NCBI GenBank assembly: GCA_902363835.1
Contig: CABJBM010000030.1
Location: 28,784 to 67,637, forward strand
Source of the DNA: Lachnospiraceae bacterium
GTDB lineage: Bacteria > Bacillota > Clostridia > Lachnospirales > Lachnospiraceae
Direction of reading: 5' to 3'
Length of the DNA stretch: 38,854 nt
This document shows, in pieces, positions 15,487-23,976 of this stretch. Positions within the stretch are counted from its first letter, which is position 1, and each line of letters starts with the position of its first letter. Below the pieces are notes generated by a model. The model was not told where the DNA came from and did no database searches. It was given only the letters and a program-made list of their open reading frames with translations. The position numbers and the translations under genes were made by a program.

Positions 15487-17229
15487 ATGGCATTAGACGG
15501 AATTGTTATGGCAAATTTAGCAGCAGAGATGAAAGACCGGCTGGAAGGCGGAAAAATTGCAAAAATTGCTCAGCCGGAAAAGGATGAACTGCTGTTTACT
15601 GTTAAAAACCAGAAAAATACATGGAGACTCTTAATCTCGGCCAGTGCCAGTCTCCCCCTCATTTATTTTACGGAAACAAATAAGCAAAGTCCCATGACTG
15701 CCCCGAATTTTTGTATGCTTTTAAGAAAGCACATTGGGAACGGACGCATCATCCGGGTGAGCCAGCCGGGGCTGGAACGGATTCTATGCATGGAAGTGGA
15801 GCACTTCGATGAATTAGGTGACAAAAGGACCAAAAAACTGATTATTGAAATCATGGGAAAACACAGCAACATCATCTTTTGCAATGAAGAAGATTTGATT
15901 TTAGACAGCATCAAGCACATTTCTGCCCAGGTCAGCTCCGTGCGCGAGGTTTTGCCGGGAAGAACCTATTTCATCCCACAGACAATGGAAAAAAAGGACC
16001 CTCTGACCATCACCCAGGAGGAATTCATTGATGTGATCGGCCACACGGCGTCTCCCATACAAAAAGCGCTGTATATGAAGCTGACCGGTTTAAGCCCTAT
16101 TATGGGCCATGAGCTTTGCCAGCTGGCTTCCATTGACGGGGACCGGTCTGCAAACGAATTGTCTGAACTGGAACTGATTCATTTATACCATATGTTCTCT
16201 TTTATGATGGAGGATATAAAGCACGGGCATTTTACTCCAAATATCATATATAAAAAGGAAGAACCTGTGGAGTTCGCTGCCCTTCCCTTAACCTGTTACC
16301 AGGGGGAGACCTATGTCTCCCAATGCTTTAATTCCATCAGTTCTCTTTTAGAAACCTATTATGCCTCAAAAAATACCATTACGAGAATCCGCCAGAAGTC
16401 CGTTGATCTGCGAAAAATTGTGCAGACCGCTTTGGAACGGAATTATAAAAAATACGATCTGCAGTCCAAACAGCTGAAAGATACGGAAAAACGGGACAAG
16501 TATAAGATTTATGGAGAGCTTATCAATACCTATGGATATGAGCTGGCAGGAGGAGAAAAGCAGCTTGTCTGCCTTAATTATTATACCAATGAGGAAATTG
16601 CCATTCCTTTGGATGACCAGCTGTCTGCAAAGGAAAATGCCCAGAAATATTTTGACAAGTACAACAAGCTGAAGCGCACCTTTGAAGCCGTAACAGAACA
16701 GATTGCAGAAACCAAACAGGAAATCGACCATCTGGAATCCGTCAGTGCGGCTCTGGACATCGCTTTAATGGAAGAGGATCTTGTGCAGATCAAAGAAGAG
16801 CTGATGGAATATGGCTATATTAAGCATCGCCGGTCCGGCGATAAGAAGCCCAAGATCACAAGCAGGCCCTTCCACTATCTATCTTCTGACGGGTTCCATA
16901 TTTATGTAGGGAAAAATAATTACCAGAATGAAGAACTGACCTTTAAAGTGGCAAACGGCAATGACTGGTGGTTCCATGCAAAAGGAACCCCCGGTTCCCA
17001 TGTGATCGTGAAATCAGAAGGAAAAGAGCTTCCTGACAGGGCATTTGAAGAGGCCGCAGCCCTGGCCGCCTACTATTCCAAAGGCCGTGAAAATGATAAG
17101 GTGGAAGTGGATTATGTACAGAAAAAACAGATTAAAAAGGTAGCCGGAGCTGCGCCCGGCTTTGTTATCTACCACACCAATTATTCTATGGTTGCTGAGC
17201 CGAAGATATTTTTGGAAGAATGTAAGTGA
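15487..17229 (+). CDS. rqcH: RqcH / NFACT family ribosome quality control protein
   Basis: A 580-residue protein of the Rqc2/NFACT (formerly FbpA) family. In Bacillus, RqcH binds obstructed 50S subunits carrying peptidyl-tRNA and adds C-terminal alanine tails that mark the chain for degradation. Domain order: NFACT-N (starts MALDGIVMANLAAEM), helical coiled-coil middle (about 285-430), and C-terminal NFACT-R with DWWFHAKGTPGSHVIV and VDYVQKKQIKKVAGAAPGFV. The ATG at 15487 has GAGG 9 bases upstream; a frame reaching 15355 would run through the promoter. The gene is monocistronic, facing the PTS operon. Confidence 0.94.
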   Translation: MALDGIVMANLAAEMKDRLEGGKIAKIAQPEKDELLFTVKNQKNTWRLLISASASLPLIYFTETNKQSPMTAPNFCMLLRKHIGNGRIIRVSQPGLERILCMEVEHFDELGDKRTKKLIIEIMGKHSNIIFCNEEDLILDSIKHISAQVSSVREVLPGRTYFIPQTMEKKDPLTITQEEFIDVIGHTASPIQKALYMKLTGLSPIMGHELCQLASIDGDRSANELSELELIHLYHMFSFMMEDIKHGHFTPNIIYKKEEPVEFAALPLTCYQGETYVSQCFNSISSLLETYYASKNTITRIRQKSVDLRKIVQTALERNYKKYDLQSKQLKDTEKRDKYKIYGELINTYGYELAGGEKQLVCLNYYTNEEIAIPLDDQLSAKENAQKYFDKYNKLKRTFEAVTEQIAETKQEIDHLESVSAALDIALMEEDLVQIKEELMEYGYIKHRRSGDKKPKITSRPFHYLSSDGFHIYVGKNNYQNEELTFKVANGNDWWFHAKGTPGSHVIVKSEGKELPDRAFEEAAALAAYYSKGRENDKVEVDYVQKKQIKKVAGAAPGFVIYHTNYSMVAEPKIFLEECK

Positions 17230-17272
17230 ATGTAAAAATATGACCTTTATTATGATATCGTAAAAATGGATT

Positions 17273-17310
17273 AAAAACAGCGGCTTTGATTGCTATCTCA
17301 AAGCCGCTGT
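17273..17310 (-). terminator. Terminator of the PTS-BtpA operon
   Basis: A perfect 13-bp stem: 17277-17289 with 17298-17310, 8-base loop. On the minus strand it is followed by TTTTTAATC. The stem starts inside the last codons of the HAD-like frame, whose stop codon lies in the loop. Confidence 0.9.
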
Positions 17311-17532
17311 TCCACGTTTGCCGATCATAACCTCATCTGCATGTATTCCCAGCCGCCTGACAGCCTCCAGGTATAAATCGGGGAAGGGCTTAGAACGGCC
17401 GGCAGCTTCCTTGCCCATATAAAGATTAAAAACCAGTTCTTCTGTGTCATAATTCTCCAGACCGAAGTCCTGTTTCAGCCGTTCAGTGATGACGTGAATA
17501 TCTGCCCCAATCAGATATGCCAGTTCTTTCAC
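17293..17532 (-). pseudogene. Shortened HAD-like protein, last frame of the PTS operon
   Basis: A 79-residue frame overlapping the BtpA gene by four bases (ATGA), so translation is probably coupled. RSKPFPDLYLEAVRRLGI matches motif III of beta-phosphoglucomutase-type HAD phosphatases (KPxPDxYLxA), but the catalytic DxD motif I that should lie about 150 residues earlier and the acidic motif IV that should follow are both missing. The stop codon lies in the loop of the operon terminator, so the end of the protein was probably set by that hairpin. Best read as a remnant of an HAD phosphatase, or less likely a small protein that kept a coupled start. Not a functional phosphatase. Confidence 0.5.
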
Positions 17533-18347
17533 AGGCTGCTTCTGAAATCTTTCAGCTTTTCCATAAACCTCTTTACCCGATCCTTGTCCACAGGATTTTC
17601 AAATATTCCATCCTTTTTTAAGCTGGTAGCAATAAATGCCCCGTCACAAATTGAGAATATATCATCAACCGTCTCATACTTCACGCCCGTGGAAGCCACC
17701 AGAACCATATCCGGCATAGCTTTTCTCAGCTGATGCAGCAAAGACATATCTGCAGACTGTCCGGCAGTTGCTCCCGGCACAGCAAATCCATCCGGCATGT
17801 TCATAAACTTAGACGCCGCCGCAGAGGCCAGAGGATCACGCCCACCGATATCAGCGCTTGACTCAGGCACCACATAGTGGATCATCTTCACATCATCAGC
17901 ATGAAGATTGTGACGCAGACGCACATAATCTCCGATGGCAGTATCATACAGTCCCAGGTTTCCGGAGTAAACACCGGAAAATGTTCCTCTGGTGAATTTT
18001 GCTCCAACGCTGGCGCACAGCGCCACGCTGTCACCGGGGCTGCTGATCACATTTGCACCGTAAGGCACTTTAATATACGGCTTCAGACGGCCAATGATAT
18101 AGGCCATTGCAGCCATGATTTCTCTGGGAGGATTCTTCTGGTAAGGAAAGCTGAATTCATTGGAGAAATGCAGTGCATCAATCCCTCCTTCCTGAAGAGA
18201 CTGAACATCAGCCAAAGCCGCTTCAAATATTCTTTCCAGCCCGCCCTCTGCATCATACAGAGGATCACCGGGAAGCGCCAGCAGGTGGACCAGACCGAAA
18301 GCCGCTTTTTCTGTTCCAATTACATCTGAAAGCCAGGTTTTTCTCAT
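17529..18347 (-). CDS. BtpA/SgcQ family TIM-barrel protein
   Basis: A 272-residue member of the BtpA family. Seen: GLVHLLALPGDPLYDAEGG at the start, ADVQSLQEGGIDALHFSNEF, KVPYGANVISSPGDSVALC, and the closing barrel strand VLVASTGVKYETVDDIF with GAFIATSLKK. In E. coli the homologue SgcQ is encoded with a PTS, and cyanobacterial BtpA affects photosystem I; the reaction is not known. Here it follows the IID gene by 72 bases and precedes the shortened HAD frame, so it belongs to the PTS operon and may act on the phosphorylated sugar or sugar acid. The ribosome site (AAGGA) is weak and 12 bases from the ATG. Confidence 0.88.
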   Translation of the reverse strand: MRKTWLSDVIGTEKAAFGLVHLLALPGDPLYDAEGGLERIFEAALADVQSLQEGGIDALHFSNEFSFPYQKNPPREIMAAMAYIIGRLKPYIKVPYGANVISSPGDSVALCASVGAKFTRGTFSGVYSGNLGLYDTAIGDYVRLRHNLHADDVKMIHYVVPESSADIGGRDPLASAAASKFMNMPDGFAVPGATAGQSADMSLLHQLRKAMPDMVLVASTGVKYETVDDIFSICDGAFIATSLKKDGIFENPVDKDRVKRFMEKLKDFRSSL

Positions 18348-18419
18348 AATAACTTACATTCCTTTCCCTCAGCTCAGGCACAAATCGTAACGAAAGTACA
18401 TGAACTTCAATTGATAATT

Positions 18420-19259
18420 TTATAAAATTCCAAATAATGCCGCAATAATCGCAACTGCAAACAAAATGATCATGATCTTGAACACGCTGACATTTTTCTT
18501 CATTAACCCAAAGCACAACATAACAAAAATCACACTTAACATGCCTGGAAGAATAGAATCCAGCAGATCCTGAATGACAACAGAGGTCTTACCAATGTTA
18601 ATGGCAAGAGGCGTTACAATGGAAACATTATTCACCATCATGGCCCCTGCAATAATCAGTCCCAGAATAGAAAGGCTGTTCGTGATCTTCTTCATGATTG
18701 TGACATCAGTGATCTGGCCCAGCACGTTTTGTCCCAGACGGTAACCGGAGAAGAAAGTAAAATATCCCATTCCTCCTATGTAAATTCCCATAAGAATAGC
18801 ATAAATAAACGGCGCCGCTATATTTCCTTTTAAAGTCATATCTACAAAAATTGCCAGCAGGACGGTTTTGAACAGTCCCTGTGTAATGGTATCTCCAATG
18901 CCTGCCAAAGGTCCCATGAGACCAATTTTGACACTGTTGATCATCTCTTCGCTGATGGTGCCTTCACTGGCCCTCTCTTCTTCCATGGAGCACACAATTC
19001 CAGGAATAAAGGCTCCCCAGTTGTTTTCCGTGTTGAAAAATACCATGTGGCGCTTTAATGCGGACGCCCGCTCCTCCTTTGTCTTATAAAGGCGGTTAAT
19101 CACAGGCGTCATGGCATGGCAGAAGCCTAAGGACATAAGACGTTCATAGCTTAAACAGGATTCGGAAGTAGTCTCCCAGATCAAGAAGCAGCGGAGCAAA
19201 TCCGATTTTCTCAGCTTCTTTTCATTGTTTTCATTTGTTGCAACAATGTTTTCATCCAT
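18420..19259 (-). CDS. PTS mannose family transporter subunit IID
   Basis: A 279-residue IID of the mannose/fructose/sorbose PTS family. Typical features: N-terminal KLRKSDLLRCFLIWETTSE, FCHAMTPVINRLY, FFNTENNWGAFIPGIVCSME, and the conserved GLMGPLAGIGDTITQG, followed by hydrophobic segments through the C-terminus. It forms the membrane channel with IIC. It starts one base after the IIC stop codon, so translation is coupled. The substrate cannot be told from sequence. Confidence 0.95.
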   Translation of the reverse strand: MDENIVATNENNEKKLRKSDLLRCFLIWETTSESCLSYERLMSLGFCHAMTPVINRLYKTKEERASALKRHMVFFNTENNWGAFIPGIVCSMEEERASEGTISEEMINSVKIGLMGPLAGIGDTITQGLFKTVLLAIFVDMTLKGNIAAPFIYAILMGIYIGGMGYFTFFSGYRLGQNVLGQITDVTIMKKITNSLSILGLIIAGAMMVNNVSIVTPLAINIGKTSVVIQDLLDSILPGMLSVIFVMLCFGLMKKNVSVFKIMIILFAVAIIAALFGIL

Positions 19260-19260
19260 T

Positions 19261-20013
19261 TTAATTTCCTCCTTCTGTCAGTTTGTCCAGATTCAGGGTC
19301 CAGTAAAGAACTGCGCAGGCCCCGCCTAACAGGGCACAGGCGATGATGTCCATATGAAGGTAAGCCACACAAAGGAATCCTACCACGATAAATGGAGAAA
19401 ATCTGGGGTTGAATACAGTCTTAAGCATCATCGCGATTCCCAGTGCCGGAAGAATCATGCCAACGGTGGTCAGTGCCTTGGATACAAATGCCGGAATATG
19501 ATTCATAAATGCCTCCAGGTAAGAGGAGCCAAAGTACACGGCCAGAAAAGCCGGAATTCCCCAGAGCACCCCGCACAAAAGGTTTGGAAGCAGCCAGTTG
19601 TAAATCCATATCCTGTTGGTTTTTCCCTCTTCCACATATTTATCAGCCATATGTACAAATGCCACGCAAACCGTCATGAAAATATTGCTGGCAATCAAAC
19701 CCAGGGTACCCAGAGCAACTGCCAGTGTGATTCCAATCTCCGGTGTCTGGTGCGATGCAATGGTAACTGCAGTTGCAATAATGCCTGCATAAGACTTATC
19801 ATAAGATGAAATGCCTCCCACTGTCACCTGTCCCATGTAAAGCAGCTGGATGGTGGCTCCGATCATTGCGCCGGAACGCCAGTCCCCCATCAAAACCCCA
19901 GTAATGGTTCCGCTCACTAGCGGCGCACCTCTGACGATCCAAACCAGATATTCCGATACCACCATGCCGTTAAACCATGCCCAGAAAGCTACTAAAATCG
20001 ATTGAATTAACAT
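19261..20013 (-). CDS. PTS mannose/sorbose family transporter subunit IIC
   Basis: A 250-residue polytopic IIC. Starts MLIQSILVAFWAWFNGMV, then GAPLVSGTITGVLMGDWRSG and GATIQLLYMGQVTVGG, signatures of EIIC-Man/Sor; further hydrophobic segments follow. The ATG at 20013 has AGGGGG 7 bases upstream; an ATG 24 bases further upstream overlaps the IIB stop and would put the ribosome site inside the frame. Conducts the sugar with IID. Confidence 0.94.
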   Translation of the reverse strand: MLIQSILVAFWAWFNGMVVSEYLVWIVRGAPLVSGTITGVLMGDWRSGAMIGATIQLLYMGQVTVGGISSYDKSYAGIIATAVTIASHQTPEIGITLAVALGTLGLIASNIFMTVCVAFVHMADKYVEEGKTNRIWIYNWLLPNLLCGVLWGIPAFLAVYFGSSYLEAFMNHIPAFVSKALTTVGMILPALGIAMMLKTVFNPRFSPFIVVGFLCVAYLHMDIIACALLGGACAVLYWTLNLDKLTEGGN

Positions 20014-20033
20014 GTTGTTTCCCCCTTTACCGA

Positions 20034-20501
20034 TCATCCTTCAAATAGTGTCTGCTTTTCATTGGGTGTTACCTGGAAATACACCTTTACTCCTGATTCC
20101 TTCATATCTTTTAAAGTTTTCCGTTCCTCCTCACTGGCAGAAATATTCTTAAACAGCTTTTTCCGTTCTGCATTTGCCCCCATTCCGCCCACATTCAGTT
20201 CTTTGATTCTGATATCTGTGTCAAAGAGCAGCCTGGCAACCTTGGGATACTTCACCAGGATCAGCGTGTTTTTGTCCGCAGCGTCGAATTCCTCCGCCAT
20301 CTCCTTGGCATTCTCAGTACCAGTAATCACAAGCTCTGTATCCGGCGGAGATACCATTTTCATAACATTAGTGATAAATGCGTCCTTAGCCACATCATCA
20401 TCTACAATCCATATCCGTTTGATAGACAGGTTTTTCGCCCATGCGGCGACAATCTGTCCATGGATCAGACGGTCATCGATTCGAATCATCCTGATGCTCA
20501 T
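20034..20501 (-). CDS. PTS mannose/sorbose family IIB subunit
   Basis: A 155-residue cytoplasmic EIIB. The phosphorylated histidine lies in RIDDRLIHGQIVAAWA (His near residue 14-15), the diagnostic motif of the EIIB-Man family. It receives phosphate from the IIA subunit and passes it to the sugar. It lies between IIA (33 bases upstream) and IIC. Confidence 0.95.
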   Translation of the reverse strand: MSIRMIRIDDRLIHGQIVAAWAKNLSIKRIWIVDDDVAKDAFITNVMKMVSPPDTELVITGTENAKEMAEEFDAADKNTLILVKYPKVARLLFDTDIRIKELNVGGMGANAERKKLFKNISASEEERKTLKDMKESGVKVYFQVTPNEKQTLFEG

Positions 20502-20534
20502 TTTCTGCTCCTTTCCCTTCTCTCATACCTTCTC

Positions 20535-20933
20535 TTATACCCGTTCCTTCAAGTCCACGATTCCTTCAGTACCGGCTGTCACCGCGATCTTTTTCAGTTC
20601 TTTTACCGGCATATTCCCTACAAAATTAAATACCTGAATGGCCATGGCCAGGTTCATGCCTGTCACGATCTCTACCTGGTCCTTGTCCTCCAATGACGCG
20701 AACACACGCGAGGCCGTGATAAACGGCGTTCCTCCAAAAATGTCAGTCAATATCAGAAGCCCATCTTCCGCTTCCTCTATCTTGTGTCGGATATCCTGCT
20801 CATACCGGTTTAAATCTGTACCCAACGGAAGCGTCAAATACTCCACCCCTGACATCTCTCCCAGCACCATGTTGGATGTGGCCCATATTTCCCTGGCCAG
20901 ATCCCCATGACTTAATAAAAGTACTTTACTCAT
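20535..20933 (-). CDS. PTS mannose family IIA subunit
   Basis: A 132-residue EIIA-Man protein. MSKVLLLSHGDLA carries the phosphorylated His near residue 9; LLILTDIFGGTPFITA is the second conserved motif. First gene of the operon IIA-IIB-IIC-IID-BtpA-HAD remnant. GGAGG lies 4 bases before the ATG. Its promoter is at 20965-20994 and the operon is divergent from the LevR-type regulator, which carries a matching EIIA domain and two PRDs and is expected to be controlled by phosphorylation from this system. Confidence 0.95.
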   Translation of the reverse strand: MSKVLLLSHGDLAREIWATSNMVLGEMSGVEYLTLPLGTDLNRYEQDIRHKIEEAEDGLLILTDIFGGTPFITASRVFASLEDKDQVEIVTGMNLAMAIQVFNFVGNMPVKELKKIAVTAGTEGIVDLKERV

Positions 20934-20964
20934 ATAACCTCCTTACATGATTTTTCTTGTTCTC

Positions 20965-20994
20965 ATCATACTGTAACAGGATTTGTTTTGTAAA
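20965..20994 (-). promoter_or_regulatory. Sigma-A-like promoter of the PTS operon
   Basis: Minus strand: TTTACA (20989-20994), 18-base spacer, TATGAT (20965-20970). A sigma-70-type promoter is easier to see here than the sigma-54 type expected next to a LevR regulator. Confidence 0.6.
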
Positions 20995-21009
20995 ATTTCA
21001 TCATAAATT

Positions 21010-21190
21010 CACACATTTTTTATTTGTGTTTATGCATTTTACATGTTTTCTATTTTTTATGAAAGAGACAGGCTTTTTTTGTGTAATGTGTATTAAAACA
21101 TAGCAATAGTTTTTACACACTTTTGCATATTTCCTTGCGATTCAATATGATTTGTGTTAAAATTTCAGCAATAAGTTACACACATTTTAA
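21010..21190. promoter_or_regulatory. Cluster of ACACA-T/A-rich motifs between PTS operon and regulator
   Basis: Related strings recur: CACACATTTTT (21010-21020), TTTTACACACTTTTGCA (21111-21127), GTTACACACATTTTAA (21175-21190), with the reverse-oriented TTTGTGTT at 21023 and 21151. They lie between the two divergent genes, so they are candidate binding sites for the regulator. No experiment or exact consensus supports them. Confidence 0.35.
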
Positions 21191-21215
21191 AAAAATCCTA
21201 AGGAGAGTCACTGCA

Positions 21216-23672
21216 ATGGCACACAATACAACTATACTGAATTCCGTACGGGAACAGACTCTGCTAATTCTTGAAAGCGGAGATATTGATGGCCGGGGCA
21301 TCGATGCCTATACTCTTGCCATTGATTTAAAAATGGACAGGGCCAACGTATCCAGAGCCTTAAATGACCTCTGGCGGGATGGCCTTCTGATCAAATTTCA
21401 GGGAAAACCCACCTTGTTTTTGGACCGTAATCTGGTGTCAGAATACCATCCCGGTTTTTTCATCCCCCAGACCGTGGCAAAGGGTGAGGTTCTTTCCAAT
21501 CTGATCAGGGCTTCGGACAACAGAAAACAGCCAGACAGAGCCATCTTCCTGGATGAGCTGATCGGAGCGGACACCAGTCTTAAGGAAATCATCACTCTTG
21601 CCAAGGCCTCTGTATCCTATCCGCCCTACGGGCTGCATACCCTGCTCTGCGGTTCCATTGGCGTGGGTAAAAGCAAATTCGCTCACTGTATGTATCTATA
21701 CAAAAAAACACTGGCCGCATCTGACAGTGCCATTCCTTTTATTCCGGTAACCTGCCATAGCTTTTCTGACAATCCCAAACTGTTTTCCCAACAGTTTCTG
21801 GGGCTGGCCAGGGATGTGGTCTCTAATAAATCGCGGCGGGGATTCCTGGACGCAGCCAAAGGGGGGATTCTTTTCTTTGATGGAGTCCAGTACTTATCCC
21901 CTGCCTCTATGGAACTTATTGCTTCGGTAATTACTAAAAGCCATTATACCCGCATCGGTGATACCTCTTTGCGTGAAATCCAGTGTATGATTATCGCCTC
22001 CACTACCTGCAGAGGCAGCAATGATCCCATTTGTATTCTGGCGGAAAGATTTCCTTCTGTCATTTCCATCCCTGATCTGGAGGAACGGGGTATCCACGAA
22101 AAAATAGAGCTGATCATTCAGCTCTTTTCTCAGGAAGCACGCACCCTCCACCTTCCTTTAAAAATTTCCAAAGACGCAATTTCCTGTTTGGCGTCCATGA
22201 ACTATACAAGAAACATCATTCAACTGACTAATGAGATCAAGACCGCATGCTCCCGAGCCTATCTGGACAGCCTCTCCAACCATTACAGAACTGTTTATGT
22301 CCATGTCCGCGATCTGTCTTACCAGCTTCTTTCCTCTACAGATGGCACTGCAAACAAGAAGGATCTTATCCGCCATATCCTGGAAGAAATGCCTGACCAG
22401 TACATTGAACTGGACCAAAACGGAGGCTCCAAATACTTAAATTCCTTTAAATCCGCTCCCTCCATATCCCAGGCTGGCCACGGGCAGCTTCTGGAAAAAC
22501 GTCTGAGCATGGACATCGAGTCCATTGACAACATTTATCAGACCGTGGTGGACAACATCTCCCGGCTGTCCAACTGCAGGGATACAGAACTTCACGTAAT
22601 TAAACGAAATATCTATCCTATTGTGTTCCAGATTGTTATCGCCCAACTGCAAAAGAGAGGCAAGTTTGAGGAGAGCAAAAAGCATATCCACCTTTTATAT
22701 GGGATTCTTTTGCATATCACTAATTTTTTGAAACGGACAGACATCCATTTGCCGCCAGATCCCAACGATGCTCCCGCCGCTTCCCAGGACAGTTTCCCGG
22801 AAGAATACCAGATGGCTCTGGATATCATGGAAAATCTGTCTCAAATTTACTCCTGCTATTTTTCCCACCGTGAAATTGATTACCTGGCCTCTTATTTTGC
22901 CATTTTTTCCAACTGGATAACAACAGTAAATCTGGGACTTTTAGTAATCTGCCATGGAGAAACAATTGCCTCAGACATGGTGAGTTATGCCCTGAAAACC
23001 ATTTATGATGACTATATTATAGATTATATCAACTTCTCCTCTGCCATGAGCTTAAAGGAATGCCTGGATCTGGCAATGGAAAAGGCAAAGCAGTTAAACC
23101 GCGGTTCCGGTATCCTGATTTTCACCGATATGGAGCCGTTGACCACCATTAACGAATACATCACCAGGCAGACTGGCATTGACACCAACATCCTCTACCC
23201 TGTCACCCTGCCCTTGCTTCTGGAAACCATTCGTCAGATCCTGTCCAACCGGTCGGATTTCTCCCTCCTGACTTCTGCCAGCCGGACCCACAGTACCCGT
23301 GCAGCCAGCTTAAGCTCTCAGGAAGCCTTTATTCAGAATTTGATAGACAAGGTAATTTCCAAAACCACGGTATTTTTAGATACCACCAAGGCTGTTAATG
23401 TACTTGAAAAATGCTTGAAAGCCACATTGCTGGATCTTAAAATCCCTTATTCCAACGAGATTGCTGCCAAATATCTGTGTCATTGCTGTAATATGCTGGA
23501 GCGGGCCATTCGTGGAGAAGCCTGGAGCTATTCCAGACTCAACGGCTTTACCAACGAAAATCATGAGCTTATGTACACTGTGGAACACAAATTGGAATAT
23601 GCAGAAAACATTTTCGGGATTAAGATTCCTGCCAGTGAAATCGCATATATTACGGAGATATTCATGGAATAA
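21216..23672 (+). CDS. LevR-family PTS regulator with degenerate AAA+ domain
   Basis: An 818-residue protein with LevR/ManR layout. Order: N-terminal winged helix (about 5-70; AYTLAIDLKMDRANVSRAL), AAA+ domain with Walker A GSIGVGKS (146-153), a PRD with HLLYGILLHITNFLKR (near 492), an EIIA-Man-like domain with LLVICHGE (His 580), and a second PRD (about 720-818; CHCCNMLERAIRGE). Family members activate sigma-54 promoters of mannose-type PTS operons, and are controlled by phosphorylation of PRD and EIIA histidines. Odd points: no GAFTGA loop where it should lie, and Walker B reads ILFFDG (216-223), with Gly in place of the catalytic Glu. The ATG at 21216 has GGAG 10 bases upstream. It is divergent from its probable target operon. 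Confidence 0.88.
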   Translation: MAHNTTILNSVREQTLLILESGDIDGRGIDAYTLAIDLKMDRANVSRALNDLWRDGLLIKFQGKPTLFLDRNLVSEYHPGFFIPQTVAKGEVLSNLIRASDNRKQPDRAIFLDELIGADTSLKEIITLAKASVSYPPYGLHTLLCGSIGVGKSKFAHCMYLYKKTLAASDSAIPFIPVTCHSFSDNPKLFSQQFLGLARDVVSNKSRRGFLDAAKGGILFFDGVQYLSPASMELIASVITKSHYTRIGDTSLREIQCMIIASTTCRGSNDPICILAERFPSVISIPDLEERGIHEKIELIIQLFSQEARTLHLPLKISKDAISCLASMNYTRNIIQLTNEIKTACSRAYLDSLSNHYRTVYVHVRDLSYQLLSSTDGTANKKDLIRHILEEMPDQYIELDQNGGSKYLNSFKSAPSISQAGHGQLLEKRLSMDIESIDNIYQTVVDNISRLSNCRDTELHVIKRNIYPIVFQIVIAQLQKRGKFEESKKHIHLLYGILLHITNFLKRTDIHLPPDPNDAPAASQDSFPEEYQMALDIMENLSQIYSCYFSHREIDYLASYFAIFSNWITTVNLGLLVICHGETIASDMVSYALKTIYDDYIIDYINFSSAMSLKECLDLAMEKAKQLNRGSGILIFTDMEPLTTINEYITRQTGIDTNILYPVTLPLLLETIRQILSNRSDFSLLTSASRTHSTRAASLSSQEAFIQNLIDKVISKTTVFLDTTKAVNVLEKCLKATLLDLKIPYSNEIAAKYLCHCCNMLERAIRGEAWSYSRLNGFTNENHELMYTVEHKLEYAENIFGIKIPASEIAYITEIFME

Positions 23673-23890
23673 TTCCCGGCTGTTTAGGACAATGTCCTAA
23701 CAAAACAAACCCTCATGGCCCAATCTTCCATATCAATAACATTAGAGCTCTGAAAATAAGGCCGCTGCGCCCATCCGGCCAGTCAAAGGACGGGGTGATA
23801 TTATATTTCTTGTAGAAGACTTCAGGCCAGGTCAGAGGTGTTAACAAAGTCTATATTCTCAAAAATCAATGAATATTGGCGGATATTTCT

Positions 23891-23922
23891 GCAAAACAAA
23901 AAGCAAGGCATCTACCTTGCTT
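23891..23922 (-). terminator. Terminator of the ABC operon
   Basis: Minus strand: AAGCAAGG (23915-23922), 6-base loop, CCTTGCTT (23901-23908), then TTTGTTTT. It follows the ATPase stop by 55 bases. Confidence 0.75.
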
Positions 23923-23968
23923 CTTGTTAGCGGATTAATATTATATGGAAAAATGTGTGACAATATAA
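23901..23968 (+). repeat. Copy A of a repeat flanking the TetR/ABC block
   Basis: Similar to 31492-31558: the first 39 bases are about 85 percent identical (aagcaag-g/a-cat ... ccttgcttct ... cggattaat), and weaker similarity continues to about 23968. Both copies, read on the plus strand, resemble the same peptide (K-Q-G/D-I-x-L-A-S...), disabled by stops in this copy. They are direct repeats. Confidence 0.5.
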
Positions 23969-23976
23969 AATATTTT

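Larger units (their letters stand above)
23673..23976. other. Intergenic stretch with short hairpin and coding remnant
   Basis: Between the regulator and the ABC genes. It contains a small hairpin (TTAGGAC 23688 with GTCCTAA 23701) right after the regulator's stop. On the minus strand an open stretch near 23720-23830 reads VFYKKYNITPSFDWPDGRSG; this may be the degraded C-terminus of an old gene, but I cannot name it. The rest is the repeat and terminator at 23891-23968. Confidence 0.4.

Noticed and set aside
21104..21122. Possible -24/-12 (sigma-54) promoter for the PTS operon on the minus strand (TGTAAAA-N4-TTGCT)
   Set aside because: The -12 fits but the invariant GG at -24 reads GT, and a sigma-70-like promoter is better placed.
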